DNA from: an uncultured Eubacteriales bacterium
Lineage (GTDB): Bacteria > Bacillota > Clostridia > Lachnospirales > Lachnospiraceae
Direction of reading: 5' to 3'
Assembly (NCBI GenBank): GCA_900539455.1
Contig: UQCD01000023.1
Coordinates: 1-30,639, forward strand
Length of the DNA stretch: 30,639 bases
This document shows positions 1 through 7,501 of the stretch, piece after piece; position 1 is the first letter of the stretch, and every line of letters starts with the position of its first letter. A program made the position numbers and the translations under genes. Under the pieces are notes generated by a model. It was not told the DNA's origin. It saw nothing but the letters and a program-made list of their open reading frames with translations, and searched no databases.

Positions 1-411
1 CCGGGTCCACTGCCGATTGGCGGCTTGCCGCCTTATTGATTGAGTTAAAAGCTCAGTTTTATAAGTTGGTTACTTTATAACCGAAATGCGTTCTTACGCA
101 AACTTGTGAAATGGTCAATAAGAGTAGTAAAAGTAGTATTGCTATATAGACTCTGTATGCCCGAAATAATATCCTATCTTTTATAAAAAATAATGTACTG
201 GTATTTTGCAAACTGTATAATTAGAATTTTTATAACTATACCTGTTGTATACATTAGTGCAGAATTATAAAACTATGTAATTTCAAGCAAATACATATTT
301 TGTTGCATATTTAATATGTGTTTTCTTAAATAAACCAATATGTATTCCACAATATCATATGTTATGATTTAATATCAGGATGCCTGTTGAGTTATATGTT
401 AAAGGATATTT
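1..411. other. Gene-free region with a cluster of small hairpins
   Basis: No convincing coding region is visible before speA. The first 100 bases hold four short stem-loops in a row: GGCGGC/GCCGCC (19-24 with 27-32), TGAG/CTCA (41-44 with 52-55), GGTTA/TAACC (68-72 with 78-82) and TGCGT/ACGCA (87-91 with 96-100). Such a series could be the end of a structured RNA or of a mobile element whose body lies left of the window. I cannot assign it to a known RNA family. From about 100 to 411 the sequence is AT-rich with no clear promoter of consensus spacing. The speA promoter is presumably here, but I could not choose one. Confidence 0.4.
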
Positions 412-444
412 AAAGCAAGTTGTGTAAAAACAGCTTGCTTTTTT
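412..444 (+). terminator. Rho-independent terminator-like hairpin in the speA leader
   Basis: A 12-bp stem pairs 412-423 with 430-441 (one T-G wobble at 420/433). It has a 6-base loop, GTAAAA, and a T run through 444. It ends 35 bases before the speA start codon. Since no gene precedes it in the window, it is either the terminator of something further left or an attenuator in the speA leader. A 15-codon ORF (ATG at 380, TAA at 425-427) runs into the 5' arm and stops near the loop. That is the geometry of a leader-peptide attenuator, but its start has no proper Shine-Dalgarno sequence. Confidence 0.65.
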
Positions 445-479
445 AGTATGTAAAATTCATTTTAAGTCGAGGTAATTTT

Positions 480-1934
480 ATGGAAAAAGAGATTTTAGAC
501 CAATCCAAAGCCCCTATTTACGAGGCACTTGAGAGATTTCGTGAAATGCGTGTTGTACCCTTTGATGTTCCCGGTCACAAGCACGGAAAGGGAAATCCTG
601 AGCTTACTGCCTTTCTTGGTGAAAAATGTGTAAGCATTGATGTAAATAGTATGAAACCCTTAGACAATCTTTGTCACCCTGTATCGGTCATACGCGAAGC
701 TGAAATTCTTGCTGCTGATGCCTTTAAGGCTGCAGACGCTTTTTTAATGGTCAACGGAACAACCAGCTCCGTACAAAGTATGGTGCTTTCCTGCTGTAAG
801 CGTGGTGATAAAATTATTCTGCCTCGAAATGTTCATAGAAGTGTAATTAATGCTCTGGTGCTTTGTGGTGCTATTCCTGTGTATGTTAATCCTGAGGTTA
901 ATACAAAGCTTGGTATTTCCCTAGGAATGAGCCGGGAGCAGGTACAAAAGGCAATTAATGAAAATCCCGACGCTGTTGCTGTTTTTGTAAATAACCCTAC
1001 TTACTATGGCATATGCAGTGACCTAAGAGCCATTGTTAAAATGGCTCACGAGGCTGGTATGCTGTGTCTTGCAGATGAGGCTCACGGAACGCACTTTTAT
1101 TTTGGTGAAAATATGCCTGTTTCAGCAATGGAAGCCGGTGCAGATATGGCATCAGTTTCAATGCACAAAAGTGGTGGAAGTCTTACACAATCCAGCCTTT
1201 TACTCATTGGAAAAAATGTAAATGCTGGTCATGTAAGACAGATTATTAATCTGACCCAGACCACCTCTGGCAGTTATTTATTAATGTCCAGTCTTGATAT
1301 TAGCAGACGAAATCTTGCACTCAGAGGCAAAGAGGTTTTCCGTAAGGTAGTCCAAATGGCTGAATATACCAGAGAGGAGATTAATGCTATTGGTGGATAT
1401 TATGCTTATGGCAAGGAGCTTATAAATGGCGATTCAATTTTTGACTTTGACCCTACAAAGCTTAGTGTTCACACAAGAGATATTGGTCTGGCTGGTATTG
1501 AAGTATATGACATATTGCGTGATGAATACGATATACAAATAGAATTTGGAGATATTGGCAATATATTGGCATACCTTTCTATTGGTGACAGAATTCAGGA
1601 ACTTGAGCGACTTGTAAGTGCTTTAGCAGAAATCCGCCGCCGTTATCAGCGAGATTCCAGCGGACTATTAAGTCAGGAATATATTGACCCCGAAGTAGTA
1701 AGCAGCCCACAGGAAGCCTTTTACTCTAGAAAGAAAAGCCTGCCTATACACGAAAGCGTTGGCTATGTATGCAGTGAATTTGTAATGTGTTATCCACCGG
1801 GAATACCTATTCTGGCACCAGGAGAACGCATTACAAAGGAAATACTTGATTATATAGATTATGCTAAGGCGAAGGGGTGTTCAATGACAGGACCTGAGGA
1901 CCCGGAAATAGAGCATTTGAATGTGATTATGTAA
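480..1934 (+). CDS. speA: Arginine decarboxylase, Orn/Lys/Arg decarboxylase family (fold type I)
   Basis: PLP-dependent decarboxylase of 484 residues, about the length of Bacillus SpeA. Visible family motifs are PGHKHG (31-36), NGTTSS (92-97), RNVHRS (116-121), DEAHG (199-203) and the PLP-lysine motif SMHKSGGSLTQ with the Schiff-base lysine at K230. The C-terminal domain carries CYPPGIPI (437-444). The family includes arginine, lysine and ornithine decarboxylases. Arginine is the likely substrate because a ureohydrolase of the agmatinase type lies three genes downstream. The product agmatine would feed putrescine or aminopropylagmatine formation in the cytoplasm. The start is preceded by GAGGT at 469-473. 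Unlike the later genes of the cluster, it is separated from speE by about 600 bases of repeats, so the downstream genes may need their own promoter. Confidence 0.9.
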   Translation: MEKEILDQSKAPIYEALERFREMRVVPFDVPGHKHGKGNPELTAFLGEKCVSIDVNSMKPLDNLCHPVSVIREAEILAADAFKAADAFLMVNGTTSSVQSMVLSCCKRGDKIILPRNVHRSVINALVLCGAIPVYVNPEVNTKLGISLGMSREQVQKAINENPDAVAVFVNNPTYYGICSDLRAIVKMAHEAGMLCLADEAHGTHFYFGENMPVSAMEAGADMASVSMHKSGGSLTQSSLLLIGKNVNAGHVRQIINLTQTTSGSYLLMSSLDISRRNLALRGKEVFRKVVQMAEYTREEINAIGGYYAYGKELINGDSIFDFDPTKLSVHTRDIGLAGIEVYDILRDEYDIQIEFGDIGNILAYLSIGDRIQELERLVSALAEIRRRYQRDSSGLLSQEYIDPEVVSSPQEAFYSRKKSLPIHESVGYVCSEFVMCYPPGIPILAPGERITKEILDYIDYAKAKGCSMTGPEDPEIEHLNVIM

Positions 1935-1989
1935 TGCAATTTGTATATCCGCTTATGCTATTTTTGTTATTTATGATTGGTGTACCCCT

Positions 1990-2147
1990 CTTGTGTTACT
2001 TTAATAATTTCAAAGTAGACACGCTCTCGCTCGATTTCAATGTAGCGGTGCATAAGCTTGCAGGTATTACGATAAATCGTAATACCTGCGAGCTAAACAC
2101 CGACATTTCCATACGGTCTACTTTTGAAATCATTAATGTAACACAAG
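1990..2147. repeat. MITE-like imperfect palindrome (158 bp)
   Basis: The element reads as one long imperfect inverted repeat. The outer arms are CTTGTGTTAC (1990-1999) and GTAACACAAG (2138-2147), a perfect 10-bp match. Next come TTTCAAAGTAGAC (2008-2020) and GTCTACTTTTGAAA (2116-2129). The centre is GCAGGTATTACGAT (2060-2073), AA, and its exact complement (2076-2089). The arms differ mainly by an unmatched stretch around 2021-2037. It has no protein-coding capacity of its own. The size and symmetry suit a miniature inverted-repeat element or a long RNA hairpin. No target-site duplication was evident. An 81-codon ORF (1934-2179) runs through it, but its C-terminal two thirds are simply the palindrome translated. 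Confidence 0.7.
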
Positions 2148-2189
2148 GTATGTGGGGAATACATTTACAAATTATTTAACAATATTATG

Positions 2190-2424
2190 GAATTAAGGCG
2201 TTACCCTGTTGACTATAAAATAACATAGTGAAATTTGAGCGTTACTTTATTGGCTATATAAATTACATTGCAGAATTTGGTTGTTACTCCATTGGCTATA
2301 TAATTTACATTATAGAATTTGGGTATTACCTTATTGGCTATAAAATAACATTGCAAAATTTGGGCATTGCCGTACTTACTACAAAATAACATTATAGGAT
2401 TAGAGTGTTATTTTGTGATGCAGG
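2190..2424. repeat. Degenerate 41/42-bp tandem repeat, about 5.5 copies
   Basis: Successive units begin near 2190, 2230, 2272, 2314, 2355 and 2396. Each has the plan RAATTTGGG-YRTTACYYTATTGGCTATA, then an AT-rich run ending in ACATTRY. The core TTGGCTATA is exact in units 2, 3 and 4 and altered in units 1 and 5. The last unit is partial. The array sits directly between the palindromic element and the speE leader. It has no spacers, so it is not a CRISPR array. The ribosome binding site of speE (AAGGAG at 2524-2529) lies about 100 bases beyond it. Confidence 0.75.
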
Positions 2425-2537
2425 TGTATTGTTGGTTATAAAGTATTATGGCATTGTATGTTATACCTTGTAGAAAATGTGTTTTTTATAATTATTGTTA
2501 GAAGATATTTTTTGGAAGATTTTAAGGAGATAGAAAA

Positions 2538-3389
2538 ATGGATTTATGGTTTAGTGAATTTCACGCTCCAGATGTTAAGCACAGCTTGCGTGTAAACAGA
2601 CATTTATATTCAAAGAAGAGTGAATATCAGCAGATTGATATTTTTGATACACCAGAGTTTGGAAGGGTTCTTACTTTGGATGGAAATGTAATGCTTACTG
2701 AGCGTGATGAGTTTATTTATGATGAAATGATTACTCATGTGCCAATGTCAGTACACAAGAATGTTCAAGCTGTATTGGTTATTGGTGCTGGTGATGGTGG
2801 TGTAGTTAAGGAGCTTACCCGCTATGAAAGCATAAAGAAAATTGACCTTGTGGAAATGGATGGAGATGTTATTGAGGCGTGCCGTGCCTTTCTTCCTGAA
2901 AATGCCTGTCGTTTAGATGACAGCAGAGTCCACATTTACTTTGATAATGCACTCCGTTTTATTAGAAGATGTACTGATGAATACGATTTAATTATTGTTG
3001 ACTCTAATGACCCCTTTGGACCTTCTGAGGGATATTTTACAAGAGAATTTTATGGCATTTGCTACAATGCACTTCATGAGGACGGAATTATGGTCAACCA
3101 GCAGGGAAGTCCCTTTTACAAGCACGATGCTGAAATAATGCAGCGTAGTCATAAACGAATTGTAAATACCTTTCCTATAAGTCGTGTATATCAGGCACAC
3201 ATACCTACATATGCGGCTGGCTACTGGCTTTTTGGCTTTGCCAGTAAAAAATATCATCCAATAAATGACTTTGACGAGGCAAAATGGAAAGCTTTACATT
3301 TAAGCACAAAATACTATACAACAAAGCTGCATGTAGGCTCCTTTTATCTGCCTGCTTACTTAGAAAAAATGCTTGAGGAGGTTGAGTAA
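2538..3389 (+). CDS. speE: Spermidine synthase family aminopropyltransferase
   Basis: A 283-residue class I methyltransferase-fold aminopropyltransferase. Visible motifs are EFIYDEMITHVP (58-68), the nucleotide-binding loop GAGDGG (83-88, where GGGDGG is usual), VEMD (105-108), DSNDPFGP (155-162) and IPTYAAGYW (222-230). These enzymes transfer aminopropyl from decarboxylated S-adenosylmethionine to putrescine or a longer amine. No S-adenosylmethionine decarboxylase (SpeD) is in the window, so the donor must come from elsewhere, or the enzyme may have a shifted role. Its stop codon overlaps the next start in the pattern TAATG, indicating translational coupling to speB. The start at 2538 is supported by AAGGAG nine bases upstream. 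Confidence 0.87.
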   Translation: MDLWFSEFHAPDVKHSLRVNRHLYSKKSEYQQIDIFDTPEFGRVLTLDGNVMLTERDEFIYDEMITHVPMSVHKNVQAVLVIGAGDGGVVKELTRYESIKKIDLVEMDGDVIEACRAFLPENACRLDDSRVHIYFDNALRFIRRCTDEYDLIIVDSNDPFGPSEGYFTREFYGICYNALHEDGIMVNQQGSPFYKHDAEIMQRSHKRIVNTFPISRVYQAHIPTYAAGYWLFGFASKKYHPINDFDEAKWKALHLSTKYYTTKLHVGSFYLPAYLEKMLEEVE

Positions 3390-4240
3390 TGAAACAAAAT
3401 GTAGAAACCTTTATTGGCTGTGATGCCAATTTTGAAGAAGCTAAAATCGTACTGTTTGGTGCACCCTTTGATTCAACTACAAGCTATCGCCCCGGCGCAC
3501 GCTTTGGCTCTTCTGCTATCCGTCACGAAAGCTTTGGTCTTGAAACCTATAGCCCTTATCAAAACAAGGATTTATGCGATATTAAGGTTTTCGATTATGG
3601 TGATTTAGAGCTTTGCTTTGGATTAGCCGAAGCCGCTTTACTGGATATAGAAAAAACTGCTGCAGAAATATTAAACCATAACAAGCTTCCTTTTATGATT
3701 GGTGGGGAACATCTTGTAACCTATGGTGCTGTAAAGGCTGCTGTAGAAAAATATCCAAATCTTCATATTATTCATTTTGATGCACACGCAGATTTGAGAG
3801 AAGATTATCTGGGTGCAACCCTAAGTCACGCCTGCGTTATGAAACGCTGCTATGACCTTATTGGTAATGATAAAATCCATCAATTCTGTATTCGCAGTGG
3901 TGAAAAATCAGAATTTGAATTTGCAAGAGATCATACAGATATGCACCCTTTTAATTTTGACGGTTTGGGAGAGCTGGTCAATGAGCTAAGAGAAGCACAT
4001 ACCCCTATATACTTTACAGTAGACCTGGATTGCCTAGACCCATCAATATTCCCCGGAACAGGCACTCCAGAGGCAGGTGGCATAACCTTTAATGAATTGC
4101 TCTCAGCTATAATGCTGGTAAGCAAAACAAATATTATAGGTGCAGACATAAATGAACTGGCACCTATGCTGGATACAAGTGGAGTTTCCACTGCTGTTGC
4201 CTGTAAGGTGCTTAGGGAAATATTATTGGCAATATCCTAA
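3389..4240 (+). CDS. speB: Agmatinase-family ureohydrolase
   Basis: Arginase/agmatinase fold, 283 residues. The binuclear manganese ligands are visible: GGEH (H108), FDAHAD (D131, H133, D135) and DLDCLDP (D212, D214). Agmatinase hydrolyses agmatine to putrescine and urea, the step after arginine decarboxylation. The neighbours are a dehydrogenase and decarboxylase of the carboxynorspermidine type. An equally possible role is therefore aminopropylagmatinase, releasing urea from aminopropylagmatine to give spermidine, as in the carboxyaminopropylagmatine route. Sequence alone does not separate the two. The start overlaps the speE stop by one base; 80 bases separate it from the next gene. Confidence 0.88.
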   Translation: MKQNVETFIGCDANFEEAKIVLFGAPFDSTTSYRPGARFGSSAIRHESFGLETYSPYQNKDLCDIKVFDYGDLELCFGLAEAALLDIEKTAAEILNHNKLPFMIGGEHLVTYGAVKAAVEKYPNLHIIHFDAHADLREDYLGATLSHACVMKRCYDLIGNDKIHQFCIRSGEKSEFEFARDHTDMHPFNFDGLGELVNELREAHTPIYFTVDLDCLDPSIFPGTGTPEAGGITFNELLSAIMLVSKTNIIGADINELAPMLDTSGVSTAVACKVLREILLAIS

Positions 4241-4320
4241 TTTCTTATGGGATATATGGCAAAAAACAATTTATTTACTGAAAACAAAATTAATTTAATA
4301 ACATACAAGGAGAAATTAAA

Positions 4321-5580
4321 ATGAGCAAAGTTTTAGTAATCGGTTGCGGTGGTGTCGCAAATGTTGCAATCAGAAAATGTTGTCAGGTAAGTGAGGTTTT
4401 TACAGAGCTTTGTATAGCAAGCCGTACAAAATCTAAGTGTGATGAATTAGCTAAGTCATTAGAAGGAAAAACCAATACTAAAATCACAACTGCACAGGTT
4501 AATGCAGATAATGTTTCTGAGCTTATAAGCTTAATTAATGAATACAAGCCTGAGCTGGTTATGAATATTGCACTTCCATATCAGGACCTTACAATTATGG
4601 ATGCCTGCCTTGCCTGTGGTGTTAATTATATGGATACTGCCAACTATGAGCCAGAGGATACTGATGACCCAGAATGGAGAAAAATATATGAAAAGCGTTG
4701 TAATGAGGCTGGCTTTTCTGCATACTTTGATTATAGCTGGCAATGGGCATACCGTGAAAAATTTGAGAAGGCTGGTCTTACTGCACTTTTAGGCTGCGGC
4801 TTTGACCCAGGTGTAACACAAGCCTACTGTGCTTATGCTAAAAAACATGAATTTGATACTATTGATACTATTGATATTCTTGACTGTAATGGTGGTGACC
4901 ACGGCTATGCCTTTGCTACAAATTTCAATCCAGAAGTAAACTTACGCGAGGTTTCTGCTCCTGGCAGCTACATTGAAAATGGAAAATGGGTCGAAATACC
5001 TGCTATGAGCATTAAACGCCAATACAGCTTTGATAAGGTTGGCGAAAAGGATATGTATTTACTTCATCACGAAGAGCTTGAATCCTTAGCCTTAAATATT
5101 CCTGAGGTAAAAAGAATCCGCTTCTTTATGACTTTTGGACAAAGCTATCTTACACATATGAAATGTCTTGAAAATGTTGGAATGTTATCTACTACCCCAA
5201 TCAATTTTGAAGGACAGGAAATTGTTCCAATAAAATTTTTAAAGGCTCTCCTTCCTGACCCTGCTAGTCTTGGTCCTCGTACACACGGAAAGACTAACAT
5301 TGGCTGTATTTTTACAGGTAAAAAAGACGGTAAAGAAAAAAGCTACTATATTTACAATATCTGTGACCATCAGGAATGTTATAAAGAAGTAGAAAGTCAG
5401 GCTATCAGCTACACTACTGGTGTTCCTGCAATGTGTGGAGCTTTAATGCTTCTTACAAAAAAGTGGAACAAGGCTGGTGTTTATACTGTAGAGGAATTTG
5501 ACCCAGACCCATTCCTTGATGCACTTGACAAATATGGATTACCACGCAGCGAAAACCACAACCCAGTATTGGTGGATTAA
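4321..5580 (+). CDS. Carboxynorspermidine synthase-type dehydrogenase (saccharopine dehydrogenase family)
   Basis: A 419-residue NAD(P)H-dependent enzyme with an N-terminal Rossmann loop VIGCGGVANVA (6-16) and a saccharopine-dehydrogenase-like body, including the NYMDTANYEPED segment near 100. Family members condense L-aspartate semialdehyde with a diamine (putrescine or diaminopropane) and reduce the Schiff base to carboxyspermidine or carboxynorspermidine. Some relatives use agmatine. The start has a good ribosome binding site, AAGGAG, at about 4309-4314. The stop TAA overlaps the next ATG (TAATG), so it is coupled to the decarboxylase that uses its product. Substrate preference cannot be read from the sequence. 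Confidence 0.86.
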   Translation: MSKVLVIGCGGVANVAIRKCCQVSEVFTELCIASRTKSKCDELAKSLEGKTNTKITTAQVNADNVSELISLINEYKPELVMNIALPYQDLTIMDACLACGVNYMDTANYEPEDTDDPEWRKIYEKRCNEAGFSAYFDYSWQWAYREKFEKAGLTALLGCGFDPGVTQAYCAYAKKHEFDTIDTIDILDCNGGDHGYAFATNFNPEVNLREVSAPGSYIENGKWVEIPAMSIKRQYSFDKVGEKDMYLLHHEELESLALNIPEVKRIRFFMTFGQSYLTHMKCLENVGMLSTTPINFEGQEIVPIKFLKALLPDPASLGPRTHGKTNIGCIFTGKKDGKEKSYYIYNICDHQECYKEVESQAISYTTGVPAMCGALMLLTKKWNKAGVYTVEEFDPDPFLDALDKYGLPRSENHNPVLVD

Positions 5581-6806
5581 TGAATATGAAAAAAAATATA
5601 CATCCAGCTTTTAAGCTTTTTAATGAAATTAACCCTTTTGAAGCTTTTTCATCGCTTCCCTCCCCTAGCTATGTTATCAGCGAGGAGGCACTAATAAATA
5701 ATGCAAAAATATTAGCAGAAGTCATTGAGGAAACTGGCTGCAAAATACTTCTTGCACAAAAGGCATTTTCCAATTTTAATTTTTATCCCCTGCTTTCTGA
5801 CTACATATCTGGTACAGAAGCAAGTGGTCTGTTTGAAGCAAGACTAGGTGCTGAGGAAATGATTGGCAAAGAGGTTCATGTATTTTGTGGAGCCTATACT
5901 GACAATGATTTTAAGGAGCTTTTAAAATATGCTGACCACATAGTTTTTAATTCTCCAAACCAATTAAAAAAATTCGGAAGTCTGGCTAAGGAAAATGGTA
6001 AAAGCATAGGACTTCGCATCAACCCACAATGCTCTACACAGGAGGGGCATGAAATCTATGACCCCTGTGCCGCAGGCAGTAGATTAGGCGTGACAAGACA
6101 GGTGTGGAATGAGGAAATGGATGCCTCTGCTATTGCTCTTTTAGATGGCTTACACTTTCACACACTTTGCGAACAAAATTCCGACGCCCTTGAAACTACA
6201 CTTAAGGCAGTAGAGAAAGGCTTCGGCGATATTCTTCCACAAATGAAATGGCTTAATATGGGTGGTGGTCATCATATTACCCGTGAGGATTATGATATTG
6301 AAAAGCTTAAAAAGCTTATTAAATATGCACAAAATAAGTGGAATTTATCTGTCTATCTTGAGCCTGGAGAGGCTGTAGCTCTTAACAGTGGCTACCTTAT
6401 AAGCCGTGTTTTAGATGTTGTAAAAAATGGTAATATAAATATTGCAATTCTTGATGCTAGTGCTGCCTGTCATATGCCAGATGTAATTGAAATGCCTTAT
6501 ACACCACCTCTTTATATGGCAACACCTAAGGAAGCTGACAATAACCACCTTACAAATCCTTACCCTTACAGGCTAGGTGGGCCTACCTGTCTTTCAGGGG
6601 ACATTATTGGTGATTACTACTTTAATGAGCCATTAAAAATTGGAGATATGCTTATATTTGGTGATATGGCAATATATTCAACCTGTAAAAACAATACCTT
6701 TAATGGAATGGCACTGCCAAACATATATAAAATGACGGTAAATGGTACTTTTGAAAAGCTTACGGATTTCGGGTACGAAGATTTTAAAATGCGACTTGGA
6801 AGATAA
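5580..6806 (+). CDS. nspC: Carboxynorspermidine decarboxylase
   Basis: A 408-residue fold type III (alanine-racemase-like barrel) PLP decarboxylase. The PLP lysine is K61 in KILLAQKAFS. Other landmarks are HFHTLCEQN in the barrel, the glycine-rich MGGGHHITR phosphate-binding loop and EPGEAVAL. It removes CO2 from carboxy(nor)spermidine, or from carboxyaminopropylagmatine in the agmatine variant, completing spermidine formation without decarboxylated S-adenosylmethionine. It begins inside the stop of the dehydrogenase gene. Only 34 bases after its stop the sequence becomes an insertion-sequence end. No terminator is seen in that short gap, so any original one may have been displaced. Confidence 0.9.
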   Translation: MNMKKNIHPAFKLFNEINPFEAFSSLPSPSYVISEEALINNAKILAEVIEETGCKILLAQKAFSNFNFYPLLSDYISGTEASGLFEARLGAEEMIGKEVHVFCGAYTDNDFKELLKYADHIVFNSPNQLKKFGSLAKENGKSIGLRINPQCSTQEGHEIYDPCAAGSRLGVTRQVWNEEMDASAIALLDGLHFHTLCEQNSDALETTLKAVEKGFGDILPQMKWLNMGGGHHITREDYDIEKLKKLIKYAQNKWNLSVYLEPGEAVALNSGYLISRVLDVVKNGNINIAILDASAACHMPDVIEMPYTPPLYMATPKEADNNHLTNPYPYRLGGPTCLSGDIIGDYYFNEPLKIGDMLIFGDMAIYSTCKNNTFNGMALPNIYKMTVNGTFEKLTDFGYEDFKMRLGR

Positions 6807-6840
6807 TTACTTCAGCCTATAATAGCAAGCGCTCTTTCCT

Positions 6841-6971
6841 TGTACTGGTCAAGCTTTTTTGTAACACTTTGTTCGATAAATACCTATATGTAACGAGCTT
6901 CCATTGGCGTCAAATAATTATTGTATGAATGAGGGCGAACATAGTTGTACCAATTTATGTATTTCATAGTT
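6841..6971 (-). mobile_element. IS3-family element, 3'-end remnant (131 bp, inverted)
   Basis: These 131 bases are essentially the reverse complement of the right end of the element at 11019-12052. They include the terminus TGTACTGGTCAAGC, the TGTAACACTTTGTTCGA block and the last roughly 30 codons of its transposase (orfB). Identity stops abruptly at 6971, where an IS66-type reading frame begins. The terminus faces outward toward nspC. With the copy at the right it bounds the exporter island. Confidence 0.85.
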
Positions 6972-7345
6972 CAGTACCAAATAAGGGTAAACTTAGAGAT
7001 GGCTTTACATATATATTAAATCAGGAAAAATATCTGAAAGTATTTTTGACGGATGGAGATATACCTATAGACAATAATGCAAGCGAACGGGCTATTCGTG
7101 GATTTTGTATCGAAAAGAAAAACTGGCAGGTAATAGATACAATAAATGTTGCTAAAGCCTCGGCTATTATCTACAGTATTGCAGAAACTGGCAAGGCTAA
7201 TAACTTAAAGCCATATGAGTATTTCGAATACTTGTTGACAGAACTGCCGGAGCATCAGGATGACACAGACAGAAGTTTTCTTGAAAAACTTTTGCCATGG
7301 TCATCAGAACTGCCAGAATATATCAGAAAAGCAAAAAGGTTGTGA
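6972..7345 (+). pseudogene. IS66-family transposase, C-terminal fragment
   Basis: The reading frame carries the typical end of an IS66 transposase: LNQEKYLKVFLTDGDIPIDN, then NNASERAIRGF, a KKNW motif and IIYSIAETGKANNLKPYEY. The N-terminal three quarters (zinc-finger and most of the DDE core) are missing. The open frame can be followed back to an ATG at 6929. The codons before 6972, however, are antisense to the IS3 transposase end and are not part of IS66. It is a dead fragment left by nested insertion or deletion. I could not define an IS66 right terminus with confidence. Confidence 0.85.
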
Positions 7346-7360
7346 GAACACAACCTTTTT
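7333..7360 (+). terminator. Terminator of the IS66 fragment
   Basis: A perfect 12-bp stem, AAAAAGGTTGTG (7333-7344) and its complement (7349-7360), with a 4-base loop AGAA and a T-rich 3' arm. It overlaps the stop codon (7343-7345) of the IS66 fragment. Confidence 0.8.
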
Positions 7361-7451
7361 ATAAAACTAGGTACTTGCTATGAAGCATTTACCTTTTTTC
7401 TACAAAGTTTTAAATATGGTCACTATACAAAAATTAAATTTTAACTATTTA

Positions 7452-7479
7452 AAAAGTAAACCATCTCTGGTTTACTTTT
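7452..7479 (-). terminator. Terminator of the ABC exporter operon
   Basis: A perfect 12-bp stem, AAAAGTAAACCA (7452-7463) and its complement (7468-7479), with a 4-base loop. It lies about 20 bases downstream of the last exporter gene on the - strand and is followed there by a T run. The symmetry means it could also act on + strand transcripts from the IS66 remnant. Confidence 0.8.
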
Positions 7480-7501
7480 AATAAATTATAAATATTTATT
7501 A

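Noticed and set aside
1990..2147. The palindromic element as a derivative of the IS3-family element at 11019
   Set aside because: They share only the short string GTGTTAC near their ends; the terminal bases and the interior differ.
1934..2179. An 81-codon ORF overlapping the speA stop
   Set aside because: Only its first 19 or so codons are independent; the rest is the palindromic element read as protein. No conserved domain. Treated as a possible relic, not a gene.
2190..2424. Possible CRISPR array
   Set aside because: The 41/42-bp units are contiguous and degenerate with no distinct spacers, and no cas gene is in the window.
7361..7451. A right terminus of the IS66 element
   Set aside because: A GCATTTAC string resembles IS66 ends weakly, but with no left end to compare it cannot be supported.
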